Shown here: one piece after another, positions 1-7,551 of the stretch | How the letters are laid out: each line of letters starts with the position of its first letter | How positions within the stretch are numbered: position 1 is the first letter of the stretch | DNA from: Methanoculleus horonobensis | GTDB taxonomy: Archaea; Halobacteriota; Methanomicrobia; Methanomicrobiales; Methanoculleaceae | Assembly (NCBI RefSeq): GCF_001602375.1 | Contig: NZ_BCNY01000015.1 | Coordinates: forward strand, 186,001-250,000 | Direction of reading: 5' to 3' | DNA length: 64,000 nt | Program-made: the position numbers and the translations under genes | The notes under the pieces: generated by a model | Told to the model about the DNA's origin: nothing | What the model saw: the letters and a program-made list of their open reading frames with translations, nothing else | Database searches by the model: none

Positions 1-276
1 GGGACGGGGATCGTCCACGGCGACCTGACGACGAGCAACATGATCGTCCGCGACGGCCAGTGCGTCTTAATCGACTTCGGGCTTGCGTCGACGTCGTCCG
101 AGGTCGAGAGCCGCGGGGTCGACCTCCACGTCTTCTTCCAGACGCTCGAGAGCACGACGGAGAACTTTCAGGAACTGAAGGAGGGCTTCGTCGAGGGCTA
201 CACGGCCGTCTTCCCGGGGGCGGGCGAGGCTCTCGCCCGGGAACACGAGGTCGAACTGCGGGGGCGGTACCTCTGA
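1..276 (+). CDS. Bud32 (KEOPS) kinase domain, C-terminal part, truncated by window edge
   Basis: The reading frame is open from base 1 to a TGA at 274-276 and lacks its N-terminus. It carries the Bud32-type catalytic loop HGDLTTSN at the very start, and the metal-binding DFG motif in LIDFGLAS about 15 residues later. It ends in the short Lys/Arg/Glu-rich tail usual for Bud32. In KEOPS, Bud32 works with Kae1 in making N6-threonylcarbamoyladenosine (t6A) at tRNA position 37. In many Methanomicrobia the kinase is the C-terminal half of a Kae1-Bud32 fusion; that cannot be tested here because the upstream part lies outside the window. The next gene appears to overlap its stop codon, so the two are probably co-transcribed. 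Confidence 0.9.
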   Translation, partial: GTGIVHGDLTTSNMIVRDGQCVLIDFGLASTSSEVESRGVDLHVFFQTLESTTENFQELKEGFVEGYTAVFPGAGEALAREHEVELRGRYL

Positions 277-851
277 AGGTCGCGGTGGTGACGAGCAACG
301 CCAACAAGGCGCGGGAGGTGGCGGCCTACTTTGCAGGGGTGCTCACGGTCGAGCATGTTGCGCTGGAATGCCCGGAGTTCCGCCACGCCGACGTGGGGGA
401 GATCGCCCGCGGGAAGGCGGAGTTTGCCTACAGGACGCTCTCCCGGCCGCTGATCGTCGACGATACCGGACTCTTCGTCGACGCGCTCGGCGGGTTCCCC
501 GGGCCTTATGCTGCCTACGTCCACGACACCATCGGCAACGCCGGAGTCCTGAAACTCATGGAGGGCATGGAGAACCGGAACGCCCGGTTCGAGACGGCGA
601 TCGCGTTCGCGCGCGAGGACGGCATCCGGGTCTTCCGGGGAGTTCTCCCCGGGACAATCGTCGCCCCCCGAGGGGAGGAAGGGTTCGGCTACGACCCGAT
701 CTTCGAGTATGACGGTCGGACGCTCGCCGAGATCCCGCTCGTCGAGAAGAGCAGGATCTCTCACCGGGCACGGGCGCTCGAGGCGTTCCGCGCCTGGGTG
801 GAGCGGGAGGCCGGAGGCGACAGAACTGTTAATATGAGCAAGAACGAATAG
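273..851 (+). CDS. XTP/dITP diphosphatase (RdgB/HAM1 family)
   Basis: The protein starts [16 protein letters not shown], the family's N-terminal TSxNxxK substrate-binding motif. It continues with [20 protein letters not shown], the acidic active-site region, and EGFGYDPIF, the base-recognition loop, then ends with a conserved SHRARAL segment. The family hydrolyses non-canonical purine triphosphates (dITP, XTP) to monophosphates, cleaning the nucleotide pool. No ATG exists in frame near the conserved N-terminus. I chose the CTG at 273, which overlaps the upstream TGA in a CTGA arrangement; GTG at 285 or 288 would cost only four or five residues. About 192 residues, the usual family size. Confidence 0.92.
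   Translation: MKVAVVTSNANKAREVAAYFAGVLTVEHVALECPEFRHADVGEIARGKAEFAYRTLSRPLIVDDTGLFVDALGGFPGPYAAYVHDTIGNAGVLKLMEGMENRNARFETAIAFAREDGIRVFRGVLPGTIVAPRGEEGFGYDPIFEYDGRTLAEIPLVEKSRISHRARALEAFRAWVEREAGGDRTVNMSKNE
828..836 (+). promoter_or_regulatory. Putative TATA box for L40e
   Basis: The AT-rich TTAATAT lies inside the last codons of the diphosphatase, about 45 bases before the L40e ATG. This would place transcription start near 858 with a short leader. It is a match by eye only. Confidence 0.4.
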
Positions 852-879
852 TACCCAACTGACAAGTGGTGTTTTTAAC

Positions 880-1026
880 ATGGCGAGATTTCCCGAAGCT
901 GAAGCACGTCTGCTCAACGTAAAGATCTGTATGAAATGCAACGCCCGGAACGCAATCCGCGCGACCAGCTGCCGAAAGTGCGGCTCGGACGAACTCCGCG
1001 CCAAGTCCAAGGAACGGAAGGCGTAA
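880..1026 (+). CDS. rpl40e: 50S ribosomal protein L40e
   Basis: A 48-residue basic protein beginning [13 protein letters not shown] with two CxxC pairs, CMKC at residues 17-20 and CRKC at 31-34. This is the archaeal L40e zinc-ribbon pattern, and the length is right for an archaeal L40e, which lacks the eukaryotic ubiquitin fusion. It binds the large ribosomal subunit. It lies 28 bases downstream of the diphosphatase, an arrangement in which a t6A kinase, nucleotide-pool cleaner and ribosomal gene sit together. It is too short to stand out by length and was identified by its zinc motif. Confidence 0.95.
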   Translation: MARFPEAEARLLNVKICMKCNARNAIRATSCRKCGSDELRAKSKERKA

Positions 1027-1089
1027 CGCCGCTCGTCCGGCCCCCGGCATACCCTTTTTCGCGTTGTTTACGGGTAAGCGCCCGGTTCT

Positions 1090-1740
1090 TCAGGCGCTAT
1101 AATAGGTGACTTTTCTGCCCTCTTCGCTGTACTCGCCCTTGTAGGTCTCGATGTTGCGCTTGTAGCCGATCCGCTCCGTAAACCCGAGCTCGCGGAGCCG
1201 TTCGCGAACGCGCATCACATCGGCCTCGTCCGCCCAGTCCCGGGTGTAGACGTAGATGACCGACCGCTCGTCGCGCGAGTCCGGGTTCGGTTTGGCGGTG
1301 CTGACCTTCGCAGATATCCCGAGGGTTCCCTGCACCGTCTCGTCCCGGATCTTCCGCCACGCCTCGTCCACTCTGTCGGCGGCGACGAATATGAGCCATT
1401 TCCCGACCTGGTCGTCATCGAGGCCTCTCCCCGAGGGGGCGGGGGCGTCCTGGACGATCCAGTACATCCGGGTCGTCTTCGAGGGGAGGATCCCTTCGCC
1501 CTCCCGGAGGGGCGCATAGATCGCATCGATCCCGCCGAACCGGCGGAGGAGGGCTTCTGCGAGCTCCGGGTAGTCGTCCCGGAATTTCCCGAATATCTCG
1601 CGGACATCGGCCTCGAAATCAGCTTCCTGCTCGATGAGTTCGAACAGGTACGGGCCGCGGAGACGGATCTCGCGGTTGAGGTAGACCTCAAAGATCCCGT
1701 ACGCGACCTCGGCCAGGGGTTCCGGATCGATCTCTTCCAT
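1090..1740 (-). CDS. DUF1917 (BLES03/UPF0696-like) protein
   Basis: A 216-residue soluble protein from the ATG at 1738-1740, reading MEEIDPEPLAEVAYG. The C-terminal two-thirds has the run VGKWLIFV, then LGISAKVSTAKPN, then SVIYVYTRDWADEADV and a final YKRNIETYKGEY. I recognise these as the DUF1917 pattern shared with eukaryotic BLES03. Function is not established; some databases label such proteins as having a phosphothreonine-lyase-like domain, which I treat as a fold hint only. It lies 43 bases downstream of thi4 on the same strand and may be co-transcribed with it. Confidence 0.75.
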   Translation of the reverse strand: MEEIDPEPLAEVAYGIFEVYLNREIRLRGPYLFELIEQEADFEADVREIFGKFRDDYPELAEALLRRFGGIDAIYAPLREGEGILPSKTTRMYWIVQDAPAPSGRGLDDDQVGKWLIFVAADRVDEAWRKIRDETVQGTLGISAKVSTAKPNPDSRDERSVIYVYTRDWADEADVMRVRERLRELGFTERIGYKRNIETYKGEYSEEGRKVTYYSA

Positions 1741-1783
1741 ACTTATTGGTAACCGCCGGGGCGGTGAAAAGAGTTTTGAAGTG

Positions 1784-2548
1784 TTACCGGCGCAGTCTTT
1801 CTGCAACAAGTTCCGCTGCCCGCTCCCCGGAAAGCAGCATCCCGCCGAAGATCGGGCCCATACGGCACTCCCCGGCAACGGCGTTCGCCGCCATCCCGGT
1901 GACAAAGAGGCCGGGGAAGACCTCTTTTGTGTGGGCGAGGATCCGGGACTCGGCGCGCTCGGCCCACATGAAACTCTCGCCCTTCACCGTGAGTGCACCG
2001 CCTTTTCGCTCGACCATCCGGGCGATCATGGCGTCGTGGCCGGTGGCATCCACGGTGCAGGTGCAGGCCATGGTGAGCGGGTCGACGTGCAGCCCGGCCA
2101 TATCGACCGGCGTCCAGTTGACGACGAGGCCGCCGACCCTCCCGTCGCCCCGGATCATGACGTCCTCGACGGTGGTGAGGTTGAAGAACTCGACGCCGGC
2201 GTCACAGGCCGCTGCAGTGAGTTTCGCGACCGCTTCCACCGACTTCGCGACGTAGTAGCCCTCTTCGAACTCTTTGTAGGCGATACCGAACCGGTCGAGG
2301 AGTCGCCGCGCTTCTTCCTGCACGACGATCCGGGGAAACATCATCCCGCCGCCCCACATGCCGCCGCCGATGCTGAGTTTCTTCTCGATGAGTGCGCACT
2401 TGACGCCCTTCTCACCGAGGAGCGCGGCGCAGGCGAGCCCCGATGGCCCCCCGCCGATGACGGCGGCGTCCATCTCGAGGTGGTCGACGATCGCCCGGTG
2501 CTGCTCCTCGAGGATCGCCCTGCTGATGGTCACTTCATTCAACGTCAT
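1784..2548 (-). CDS. thi4: Sulfide-dependent thiazole synthase, archaeal Thi4
   Basis: A 254-residue FAD/NAD-fold protein. The N-terminal dinucleotide loop is VIGGGPSGLACA, followed by the Thi4 signature GGGMWGGGMMFP and a C-terminal GPIFGGMLLSG. Thi4 builds the thiazole half of thiamine from NAD, glycine and sulfur. Yeast Thi4 gives up its own active-site cysteine as sulfur donor. At the matching place this protein reads GLHVDPL with a histidine, as in the methanococcal enzymes that are catalytic and take free sulfide. That fits an anaerobic sulfidic cell. The ATG at 2546-2548 was chosen because it starts the conserved N-terminus (MTLNEVTISRAI). Divergent from htpX across a 138-base promoter region. 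Confidence 0.93.
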   Translation of the reverse strand: MTLNEVTISRAILEEQHRAIVDHLEMDAAVIGGGPSGLACAALLGEKGVKCALIEKKLSIGGGMWGGGMMFPRIVVQEEARRLLDRFGIAYKEFEEGYYVAKSVEAVAKLTAAACDAGVEFFNLTTVEDVMIRGDGRVGGLVVNWTPVDMAGLHVDPLTMACTCTVDATGHDAMIARMVERKGGALTVKGESFMWAERAESRILAHTKEVFPGLFVTGMAANAVAGECRMGPIFGGMLLSGERAAELVAERLRR

Positions 2549-2686
2549 CCGGTTCAGATCTATGGCTGCGCTGAGAGATAAGGGCACTGGCGCGTGCGCA
2601 GAATGCACCGGATCGCGGTTCAAACGGAAGCAACCGGAGAGAGTGGCACAGACCTTAATAGCGATCCGGCACAACATATTCCCGTC

Positions 2687-3577
2687 ATGAAGTGGACGCG
2701 CGACTTCGGTCTCACTATGAGGATGTTTCTCACATCGTTCCTGCTCCTCATAGTCTACCTGATCTTCCTGGGCGTCCTTGCCGCCCTGGGATTCCCCTTT
2801 GAGTTCCTCCTGCTGGTGGCCGCCGGAATGGCGTTCCTCCAGTTCTTCTTCTCCGATAAGCTGGTGCTCTGGAGCACCAGCACGCGGATCGTCGAGGAGG
2901 ACGAGTACCCGGAGTTGCACCGCATGGTCGAGAGCCTCGCCACGAGAGCGGGCCTCCCGAAACCGAGGGTAGGGATCATGACCTCCCCGGTTCCGAACGC
3001 GTTCGCGACCGGGCGCAGCCCGAAGAACGCCGTCGTGGCGGTCACCGACTCGATCATGCGGACGCTCAACCGCGAGGAACTCGAAGCGGTGCTCGCCCAC
3101 GAGATGTCGCACGTGAAGAACCGGGACATGCTGACGCTGACGATGGCGAGTTTCCTCTCGATGCTCGCCTTCCTGATCATGCGCAACTGGTTCTTCATGG
3201 GGCTCTTCGGCGGCGGCGGCAACCGCGACAACAACATGGGTGCGCTGATCCTGGTCTACGTCGTCTCGATCCTTGTCTGGGTGGTGAGCACGCTCCTCAC
3301 TCGTGCGCTCTCCCGCTACCGGGAGTTCGCCGCGGACCGGGGCAGCGCCGCCCTGACGGAGAATCCCCGGGCTCTGATATCGGCGCTTCAGAAGATCAGC
3401 GGGCGGATGGACTACGTCCCCGCCGAGAAGAAACAGGAAGTGGAGGGCGCAAACGCGTTCTTCATCATCCCGGCCCTCTCCGGGAAATCCCTGATGGATC
3501 TCTTCTCCACGCACCCGTCGCTGGAGAAGCGGGTGGCAGCCCTCGAGGAGCTGGAAGCGCAGCGGCGCGGGTATTAA
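2687..3577 (+). CDS. htpX: HtpX-like membrane zinc metalloprotease (M48)
   Basis: A 296-residue protein with two N-terminal membrane segments (about residues 10-60), the zinc site HEMSHVKNRD in the middle, a second hydrophobic pair after it, and REFAADRGSA, which supplies the third zinc ligand. It ends in the family's FSTHPSLEKRVAAL. HtpX degrades misfolded membrane proteins with the active site facing the cytoplasm. The start is the ATG at 2687. An AT-rich box lies about 30 bases upstream (around 2654), so the message may be nearly leaderless. Length and motif order are typical of archaeal HtpX. Confidence 0.95.
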   Translation: MKWTRDFGLTMRMFLTSFLLLIVYLIFLGVLAALGFPFEFLLLVAAGMAFLQFFFSDKLVLWSTSTRIVEEDEYPELHRMVESLATRAGLPKPRVGIMTSPVPNAFATGRSPKNAVVAVTDSIMRTLNREELEAVLAHEMSHVKNRDMLTLTMASFLSMLAFLIMRNWFFMGLFGGGGNRDNNMGALILVYVVSILVWVVSTLLTRALSRYREFAADRGSAALTENPRALISALQKISGRMDYVPAEKKQEVEGANAFFIIPALSGKSLMDLFSTHPSLEKRVAALEELEAQRRGY

Positions 3578-3602
3578 ACCCGCCCCGGCTCCTCTCCCAC
3601 CC

Positions 3603-3612
3603 AATATTTAAT
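3603..3612 (+). promoter_or_regulatory. TATA box for the tRNA pair
   Basis: The sequence ATATTTAATA lies about 45 bases before the tRNA-Gly gene, in the otherwise gene-free gap after htpX. It probably drives both tRNAs as one transcript. Confidence 0.5.
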
Positions 3613-3650
3613 ATTCAGCACGGTCAATCTATGTAGGCATACCGTGCATT

Positions 3651-3721
3651 GCATCGATGGTCTAGTGGTATGACTTTGGCCTTCCAAGCCAATAGCCCGG
3701 GTTCAATTCCCGGTCGATGCA
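3651..3721 (+). tRNA. tRNA-Gly (anticodon TCC)
   Basis: The acceptor arm GCATCGA pairs with TCGATGC and leaves discriminator A at 3721. The anticodon arm is TTGGC / GCCAA around loop CTTCCAA, giving anticodon TCC. The T arm contains GGTTCAATTCC. The D arm is of the GGTCTAGTGGTATGAC type. No CCA is encoded. Confidence 0.96.
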
Positions 3722-3723
3722 TG

Positions 3724-3797
3724 GGGCTCGTGGTCTAGCTGGTTATGACGTCGCCTTCACACGGCGGAGGTCTCGAGTTCGAATCTCGACGAGCCCA
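3724..3797 (+). tRNA. tRNA-Val (anticodon CAC)
   Basis: The acceptor GGGCTCG pairs with CGAGCCC and discriminator A is at 3797. The anticodon stem TCGCC / GGCGG encloses TTCACAC, so the anticodon is CAC. The T arm contains GAGTTCGAATCTC. It follows tRNA-Gly after only two bases. Its 3' 45 bases are duplicated at 8036-8080 and, in degenerate form, at 22151-22188, which marks it as the integration target of the accessory region to its right. Confidence 0.96.
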
Positions 3798-3977
3798 CTC
3801 GTTTTTCGGGGATACGGTCACAATCGCAGACTGAATCCCCTTTTCCGCCCCTTTTATCAACCCATCTATGAATCGGGACGCATTCGTAACGTTGTTTTGC
3901 AGAAATTCGTTCGCTTCATGACTCAAGGTTATGTGCCTTGTTTCTCGTTTATGCTCGGATTTCGTCTCTTTTGCCAT
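3735..3977 (-). CDS. Small ribbon-helix-helix protein reaching into tRNA-Val (RHH1)
   Basis: An 80-residue basic protein. Its core HITLSHEANEFLQ followed by NASRFIDGLIKGA fits a ribbon-helix-helix DNA-binding fold: a short strand, then two helices. The last 20 or so residues (RDSNSRPPPCEGD) are encoded antisense to tRNA-Val and end at a TAG in its D-loop region. That tail therefore comes from the attachment site and is probably not functional in itself. An SD-like GGAG lies upstream of the ATG, and a phased TGGCCA array lies 30-57 bases upstream, suggesting autoregulation. It resembles the protein at 8095-8280, which also abuts a tRNA-Val fragment. Function (antitoxin, excision control or copy control) is not known. 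Confidence 0.6.
   Translation of the reverse strand: MAKETKSEHKRETRHITLSHEANEFLQNNVTNASRFIDGLIKGAEKGIQSAIVTVSPKNEWARRDSNSRPPPCEGDVITS
3753..3797 (+). repeat. Attachment-site copy 1 (3' end of the intact tRNA-Val)
   Basis: These 45 bases run from the anticodon stem to the discriminator of tRNA-Val. They match 8036-8080 at 42 of 45 positions without gaps. Confidence 0.85.
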
Positions 3978-4006
3978 TTTCTCTATTCTCCGTTTTCCTT
4001 TCTCCT

Positions 4007-4034
4007 ATGGCCATGTTTGGCCATTTATGGCCAT
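4007..4034 (-). promoter_or_regulatory. Three TGGCCA boxes at exact 10-bp spacing (probable RHH1 operator)
   Basis: The palindrome TGGCCA occurs at 4008-4013, 4018-4023 and 4028-4033, one helical turn apart. The outer two extend to ATGGCCAT. The array lies 30-57 bases upstream of the RHH1 start codon and overlaps an AT-rich ATAAATGG that could be its TATA box. RHH repressors typically bind tandem short sites on one face of the DNA, so autoregulation is a reasonable inference. Confidence 0.55.
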
Positions 4035-4121
4035 ACTTTCGGGTATACCGAAGATTCTGTGTAAGGGGTCTTAAAGATGTAGTGACTAAAACGAGGGTGC
4101 GGACCGCGCGCAAATGAAAAT

Positions 4122-4130
4122 GGATATATG
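4122..4130 (+). promoter_or_regulatory. TATA box for the transglutaminase-like gene
   Basis: GGATATATG lies about 30 bases before the ATG at 4158, at the distance expected for a short-leader or leaderless archaeal message. Confidence 0.5.
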
Positions 4131-4157
4131 AGTGCGGTCTGATTCACAATCTGTGGT

Positions 4158-5324
4158 ATGTCTGACGACGAAGAACCCTTTGTGGTTGAACACGAAACTC
4201 TCTTAATTGGAGATGAATGGTTTGAGGTCGAAAATGCCGTTCACTTTGTGGCTGATGGCCAAGAATACATTTTTCTCGATGATAAGTGTTACGAGTTAAA
4301 TGGTTCTGTCTTGGGCGACCCGATGGGGTCTGTTGTGCGGCATGAGTCTGTTTACTTCAAAGGGGAAAAATATGACCTTGAAAACACTCCACACGTCGAG
4401 ATAAACGGTCAGGAGTACATTTCGATTGATGGTAAGTGGTACGAATTGAATGGTGCTTTCCTCGGCAATGAAGTAGATGAGGACGAGTTGGAGAGGATGG
4501 CAGAGGAGGAGGACGCATTCCCGTACGAACCACCACAGCAACCCGGGGGGAGGGGATCTATCCTCATACCTGTGCTGTGCTTCCTTATCGCGGCTGGGGC
4601 TACTGCCATGGTGATGAGTGAGTATGGGTTCACTAAGTTCGATATCGACCCCCCTGCTTCCGTGATCGCGGTAGGGACAGCGACCCCGACGGCTACCTCC
4701 TCCTCGATTAGCGTGACCCGGACCGCCACGCCTAGAGTTACACCTACTCCCGTGACGTCATACGGAGACACTCAAGCTTCAAAAATCGTCGAAGCGATGG
4801 ATTACACTAACCCCACAACCCGGGATTTCGCTCTGAGTCTGATTGATAAAGACCATGGCGGGAATTATAACATCGCGCAGATATGCGATATGTGGGAAAA
4901 GATTTACAAGCGATGGACCTATGTGAACGATCCAAAGGGCACCGAGTACTATTCTCCTGCAAGCAGGACTATCAACCTTGGATTGAAGGGAGATTGTGAC
5001 GATTTTGCAATTCTTGTGGCATCAACGATGTTGGCAATAGGCGGTACTCCTCGGGTAATCCTGGCATCGGATAGCGTTGAAGGTCATGCTTATGCGGAGA
5101 TCTGCATAGCGAACAATAAGGATAGTCTCCAGAAAGCCGCGAACTACATCTGTCAGAGATACAAGTGTAAGAATATCGCATACCGGACAGCTAACGCTAA
5201 CGGGCAAACACAATACTGGCTTAACCTCGACTGGAGTTCAAAACATCCGGGAGGATCGTATTTCCAGAACGACGGTGCGACCGTCGCGATCTACCCGAAC
5301 AAACATTGGGTGAGGCTGAAGTAA
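4158..5324 (+). CDS. Membrane-anchored transglutaminase-like protein with N-terminal repeat
   Basis: 388 residues in four parts. Residues 11-57 and 62-107 are two copies of one motif, each ending in YELNG followed by xLG (GQEYIFLDDKCYELNG and GQEYISIDGKWYELNG). One membrane segment follows at about 134-154, then a Thr/Pro-rich linker (165-200) and a transglutaminase-like domain. The likely catalytic triad is C280 in KGDCDDFAIL, H310 in GHAYAE and D358 in LNLDWSS. The catalytic domain is probably outside the membrane and the repeats inside, but orientation is inferred. Such domains may be peptidases or cross-linking enzymes; the substrate is unknown. It is AT-richer than chromosomal neighbours and lies within element A. 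Confidence 0.7.
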   Translation: MSDDEEPFVVEHETLLIGDEWFEVENAVHFVADGQEYIFLDDKCYELNGSVLGDPMGSVVRHESVYFKGEKYDLENTPHVEINGQEYISIDGKWYELNGAFLGNEVDEDELERMAEEEDAFPYEPPQQPGGRGSILIPVLCFLIAAGATAMVMSEYGFTKFDIDPPASVIAVGTATPTATSSSISVTRTATPRVTPTPVTSYGDTQASKIVEAMDYTNPTTRDFALSLIDKDHGGNYNIAQICDMWEKIYKRWTYVNDPKGTEYYSPASRTINLGLKGDCDDFAILVASTMLAIGGTPRVILASDSVEGHAYAEICIANNKDSLQKAANYICQRYKCKNIAYRTANANGQTQYWLNLDWSSKHPGGSYFQNDGATVAIYPNKHWVRLK

Positions 5325-5498
5325 TCAGGCCGGGGCCGCGGCCACTACCTCTTCCACACACTCCTCCGGGATGCCATAGAGGGCTGAGGTCTCCTCGACG
5401 ATCTGCCGGCGGGGGATGCCGTCACGGAGCATAGCGGTAACGGTACGCTTGAGGTCGTGAAAAAGAAGCGGAAGTGCCCGGTTTGCGATATTTTCATT
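5325..5498 (-). pseudogene. Gene fragment, possible relic of a tyrosine recombinase
   Basis: The minus strand is open for 57 codons before a TGA, with no usable start at its upstream end. It includes LPLLFHDLKRTVTAMLRDG. The HDLKRT piece resembles the box II His-x-x-Arg motif of phage-type integrases (HxLRRT). The tail ALYGIPEECVEEVV is not integrase-like and no tyrosine nucleophile is evident, so the identity is weak. GC-rich, unlike the surrounding element. Confidence 0.3.
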
Positions 5499-5804
5499 TC
5501 AAAACTTCGTCCTACCGAGCAACAATCTGAGCCACAACATAAACCGCGGCAATCGTAATCCATACTCCAATCGGCAAAAGAAGCAGGGTGTCAACGGGCA
5601 GAGCACTCTATTGACCTGTATGATTACGTAGAGCAGCGGAATGCCGTATACGATTACTCGTTGTCTAAGTGAATTAATTATCCAACATTATCCAACACTC
5701 GTATGCTTATGCACACACACGCACACACAAACACACTTCTTTTTCAATTTCGAACGAGTTTTATGGTTTAAATTTTTCCAACTTTCATCCAACACGATAC
5801 TAGC
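5499..5804. other. AT-rich gap with iteron-like and CA repeats
   Basis: No convincing gene. A 10-base unit, ATTATCCAAC, is repeated perfectly in tandem at 5677-5696. Two further TCCAAC copies lie at 5777 and 5788, and a CA-rich microsatellite lies at about 5711-5736. The two flanking genes converge on this gap, so it is not an obvious promoter region. Confidence 0.5.
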
Positions 5805-7493
5805 TTAACCTCTTTCGGGAGGTTGAATCAATACCCATTTGGCACCGAAGGTTTTACTACCTGTTGTTTTGATTATCCCCTCCTTCCGCATCTCCTGAAG
5901 CAAATTTTTAATGAACCTACGTTTCTGCTCTTTATTGAGAGCATCTGATACCTTATCCAACAACAGGTCTTCGACAGCCTCCCTATCCGCTTCATGGAAT
6001 TTTTTAAGGTACGCAATAACCATATCCTTGAAATGCTGCTTGTCAAACGACCGTTTTCTGATATAATCTGCCCGCGTATCTGTTTCAACAGCAACTTTTT
6101 CTGAAACATAGAGATTGGGACGTCTCCCCTCAATCAGCTTCTTGGATTTGAGTGATGAAAATTCAGCATCTGAAAGGCGATGGCCCTTTTGGACCTTATC
6201 CAAGGCAATAACATCAACAATATCTAAATCTTTGCGTTTGATTAACATACGGGTATATTTTGGATCGATCACTTTACCGGTAATTGTCACTTTTACCTTG
6301 TTGAGTTCACTCAGATCATAATCCGGCATGGGGAAGTTTCGCTCTCTTTGAAGCCGGAACATACGCCTGATGCCACTTCCGATTGTATCGATCATATTTA
6401 GATTCACCATGGCCTGTGCAAGGAAGGGGTTCCGGTATTTATCCGGCGGCGTGTGAGACATGATGAGAGATTCTATTGAGCCTGGAATGAATTCTCCACG
6501 GTTGGTAAAAATCAAAGAGTCCGATCGCTCGACAACGGAAATTCTTGCCCCTTGGGAATAATCCTGGTGAGCAATGCAATTATGCAATGTTTCACGGATT
6601 ACCCAAGGATCGTATTGGGTAATTTCCAATGGAAATAGTGTCTCATCGGAAATATGCCTATAGGTAAGATTTCTGATCTTACTAAATACCGCATTAACTG
6701 CCAGAATTAATGGAGCTTCAAAATGTGCATAATCCTTTTCAACACCGGCATCGTCTTTTATAATCCAAGTTATTTGGGCTGTCGCGGGAGACAGGTAGTG
6801 TTCCGCCTCACCTTTGCCTAGTAGTAATAGTGCAGTGTTGGTGATTTTTCCATCGATACAGACTCTAGCTCGGTTTAGAAATTCAAGATCGTCCCAACTA
6901 TCAACCTCTCGGGATGGGATGGTCGTTGCATATTTCTTCTTAAATTCATTTCGGGCAAACGCAATTGCATCAGAATTAAGATCGTCGATTGTTGCCTTTT
7001 CGCAAGTACGGGCTGACCAATCTAAATCGGCACCTTGATCTCGAATTCTCTGAATCTTGTGAAGAGCCAGCTGTCCAAGCGAGTCATGGGTGCGACCGTA
7101 AACCACACTCTTCCATTCCGTGGGTATGCCCCGCGTTGCGGGGGGAATTCTGAACATTATTACTCGCCCTCCCGGAGTGTGGAGTTCGTGTATTGATATA
7201 AATGTTAACTGGTGGTTTGTTTGGTAGGAGATTTTACGTTTAAGTTTTTCAAGACCTGGAGGTGTTTCGTAAAAGTGTGTGCCCACAATTTTTCTTGGAG
7301 GTTTATCAGTTACTCCGAAAATTAACCATCCTTCAGGTTTATCGTTCAAGTTGGCCTCATTACTTAGTGCGGATACATAACGACCAATCTGTTCGAAATC
7401 AAAAGTGGTCTGTGCTTCCTTGAATTCAACCCATTCCGTTTCGGTGGGAAGATTCATCAGATCGTACAGAACTTGTAACAGGTCTTCAGGCAT
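5805..7493 (-). CDS. AlbA_2 (Schlafen-type) ATP-binding regulator-like protein
   Basis: 562 residues. The N-terminal AlbA_2 domain shows WVEFKEAQ at 21-28 and GWLIFGV at 55-61. A GHKL-like HATPase_c_4 region follows, with RETLHNCIAHQDY at 300-312 and DSLIFTNRGEF about 20 residues later, then IGSGIRRM near 378. The C-terminal 150 residues look like winged-helix segments. Proteins of this design are common in mobile elements and defence loci, where a regulatory or nucleic-acid-binding role is supposed but rarely shown. The ATG at 7491-7493 has GGAGAG six bases upstream, so it is preferred over the ATG 54 bases further out. Confidence 0.8.
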   Translation of the reverse strand: MPEDLLQVLYDLMNLPTETEWVEFKEAQTTFDFEQIGRYVSALSNEANLNDKPEGWLIFGVTDKPPRKIVGTHFYETPPGLEKLKRKISYQTNHQLTFISIHELHTPGGRVIMFRIPPATRGIPTEWKSVVYGRTHDSLGQLALHKIQRIRDQGADLDWSARTCEKATIDDLNSDAIAFARNEFKKKYATTIPSREVDSWDDLEFLNRARVCIDGKITNTALLLLGKGEAEHYLSPATAQITWIIKDDAGVEKDYAHFEAPLILAVNAVFSKIRNLTYRHISDETLFPLEITQYDPWVIRETLHNCIAHQDYSQGARISVVERSDSLIFTNRGEFIPGSIESLIMSHTPPDKYRNPFLAQAMVNLNMIDTIGSGIRRMFRLQRERNFPMPDYDLSELNKVKVTITGKVIDPKYTRMLIKRKDLDIVDVIALDKVQKGHRLSDAEFSSLKSKKLIEGRRPNLYVSEKVAVETDTRADYIRKRSFDKQHFKDMVIAYLKKFHEADREAVEDLLLDKVSDALNKEQKRRFIKNLLQEMRKEGIIKTTGSKTFGAKWVLIQPPERG

Positions 7494-7551
7494 TACTACT
7501 CTCCACAACTGGTTAGTTCTTTCTCTCAATCGAAGCCAATATTTCATTTAT

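Noticed and set aside
1784-3604. A 606-codon minus-strand open frame covering htpX antisense and thi4
   Set aside because: Only the thi4 part is protein-like; the upstream part is antisense to htpX and rich in Arg, His and Glu as expected of GC-rich shadows.
5711-5736. CA-rich tract as a functional site
   Set aside because: A simple microsatellite; nothing supports a specific role.
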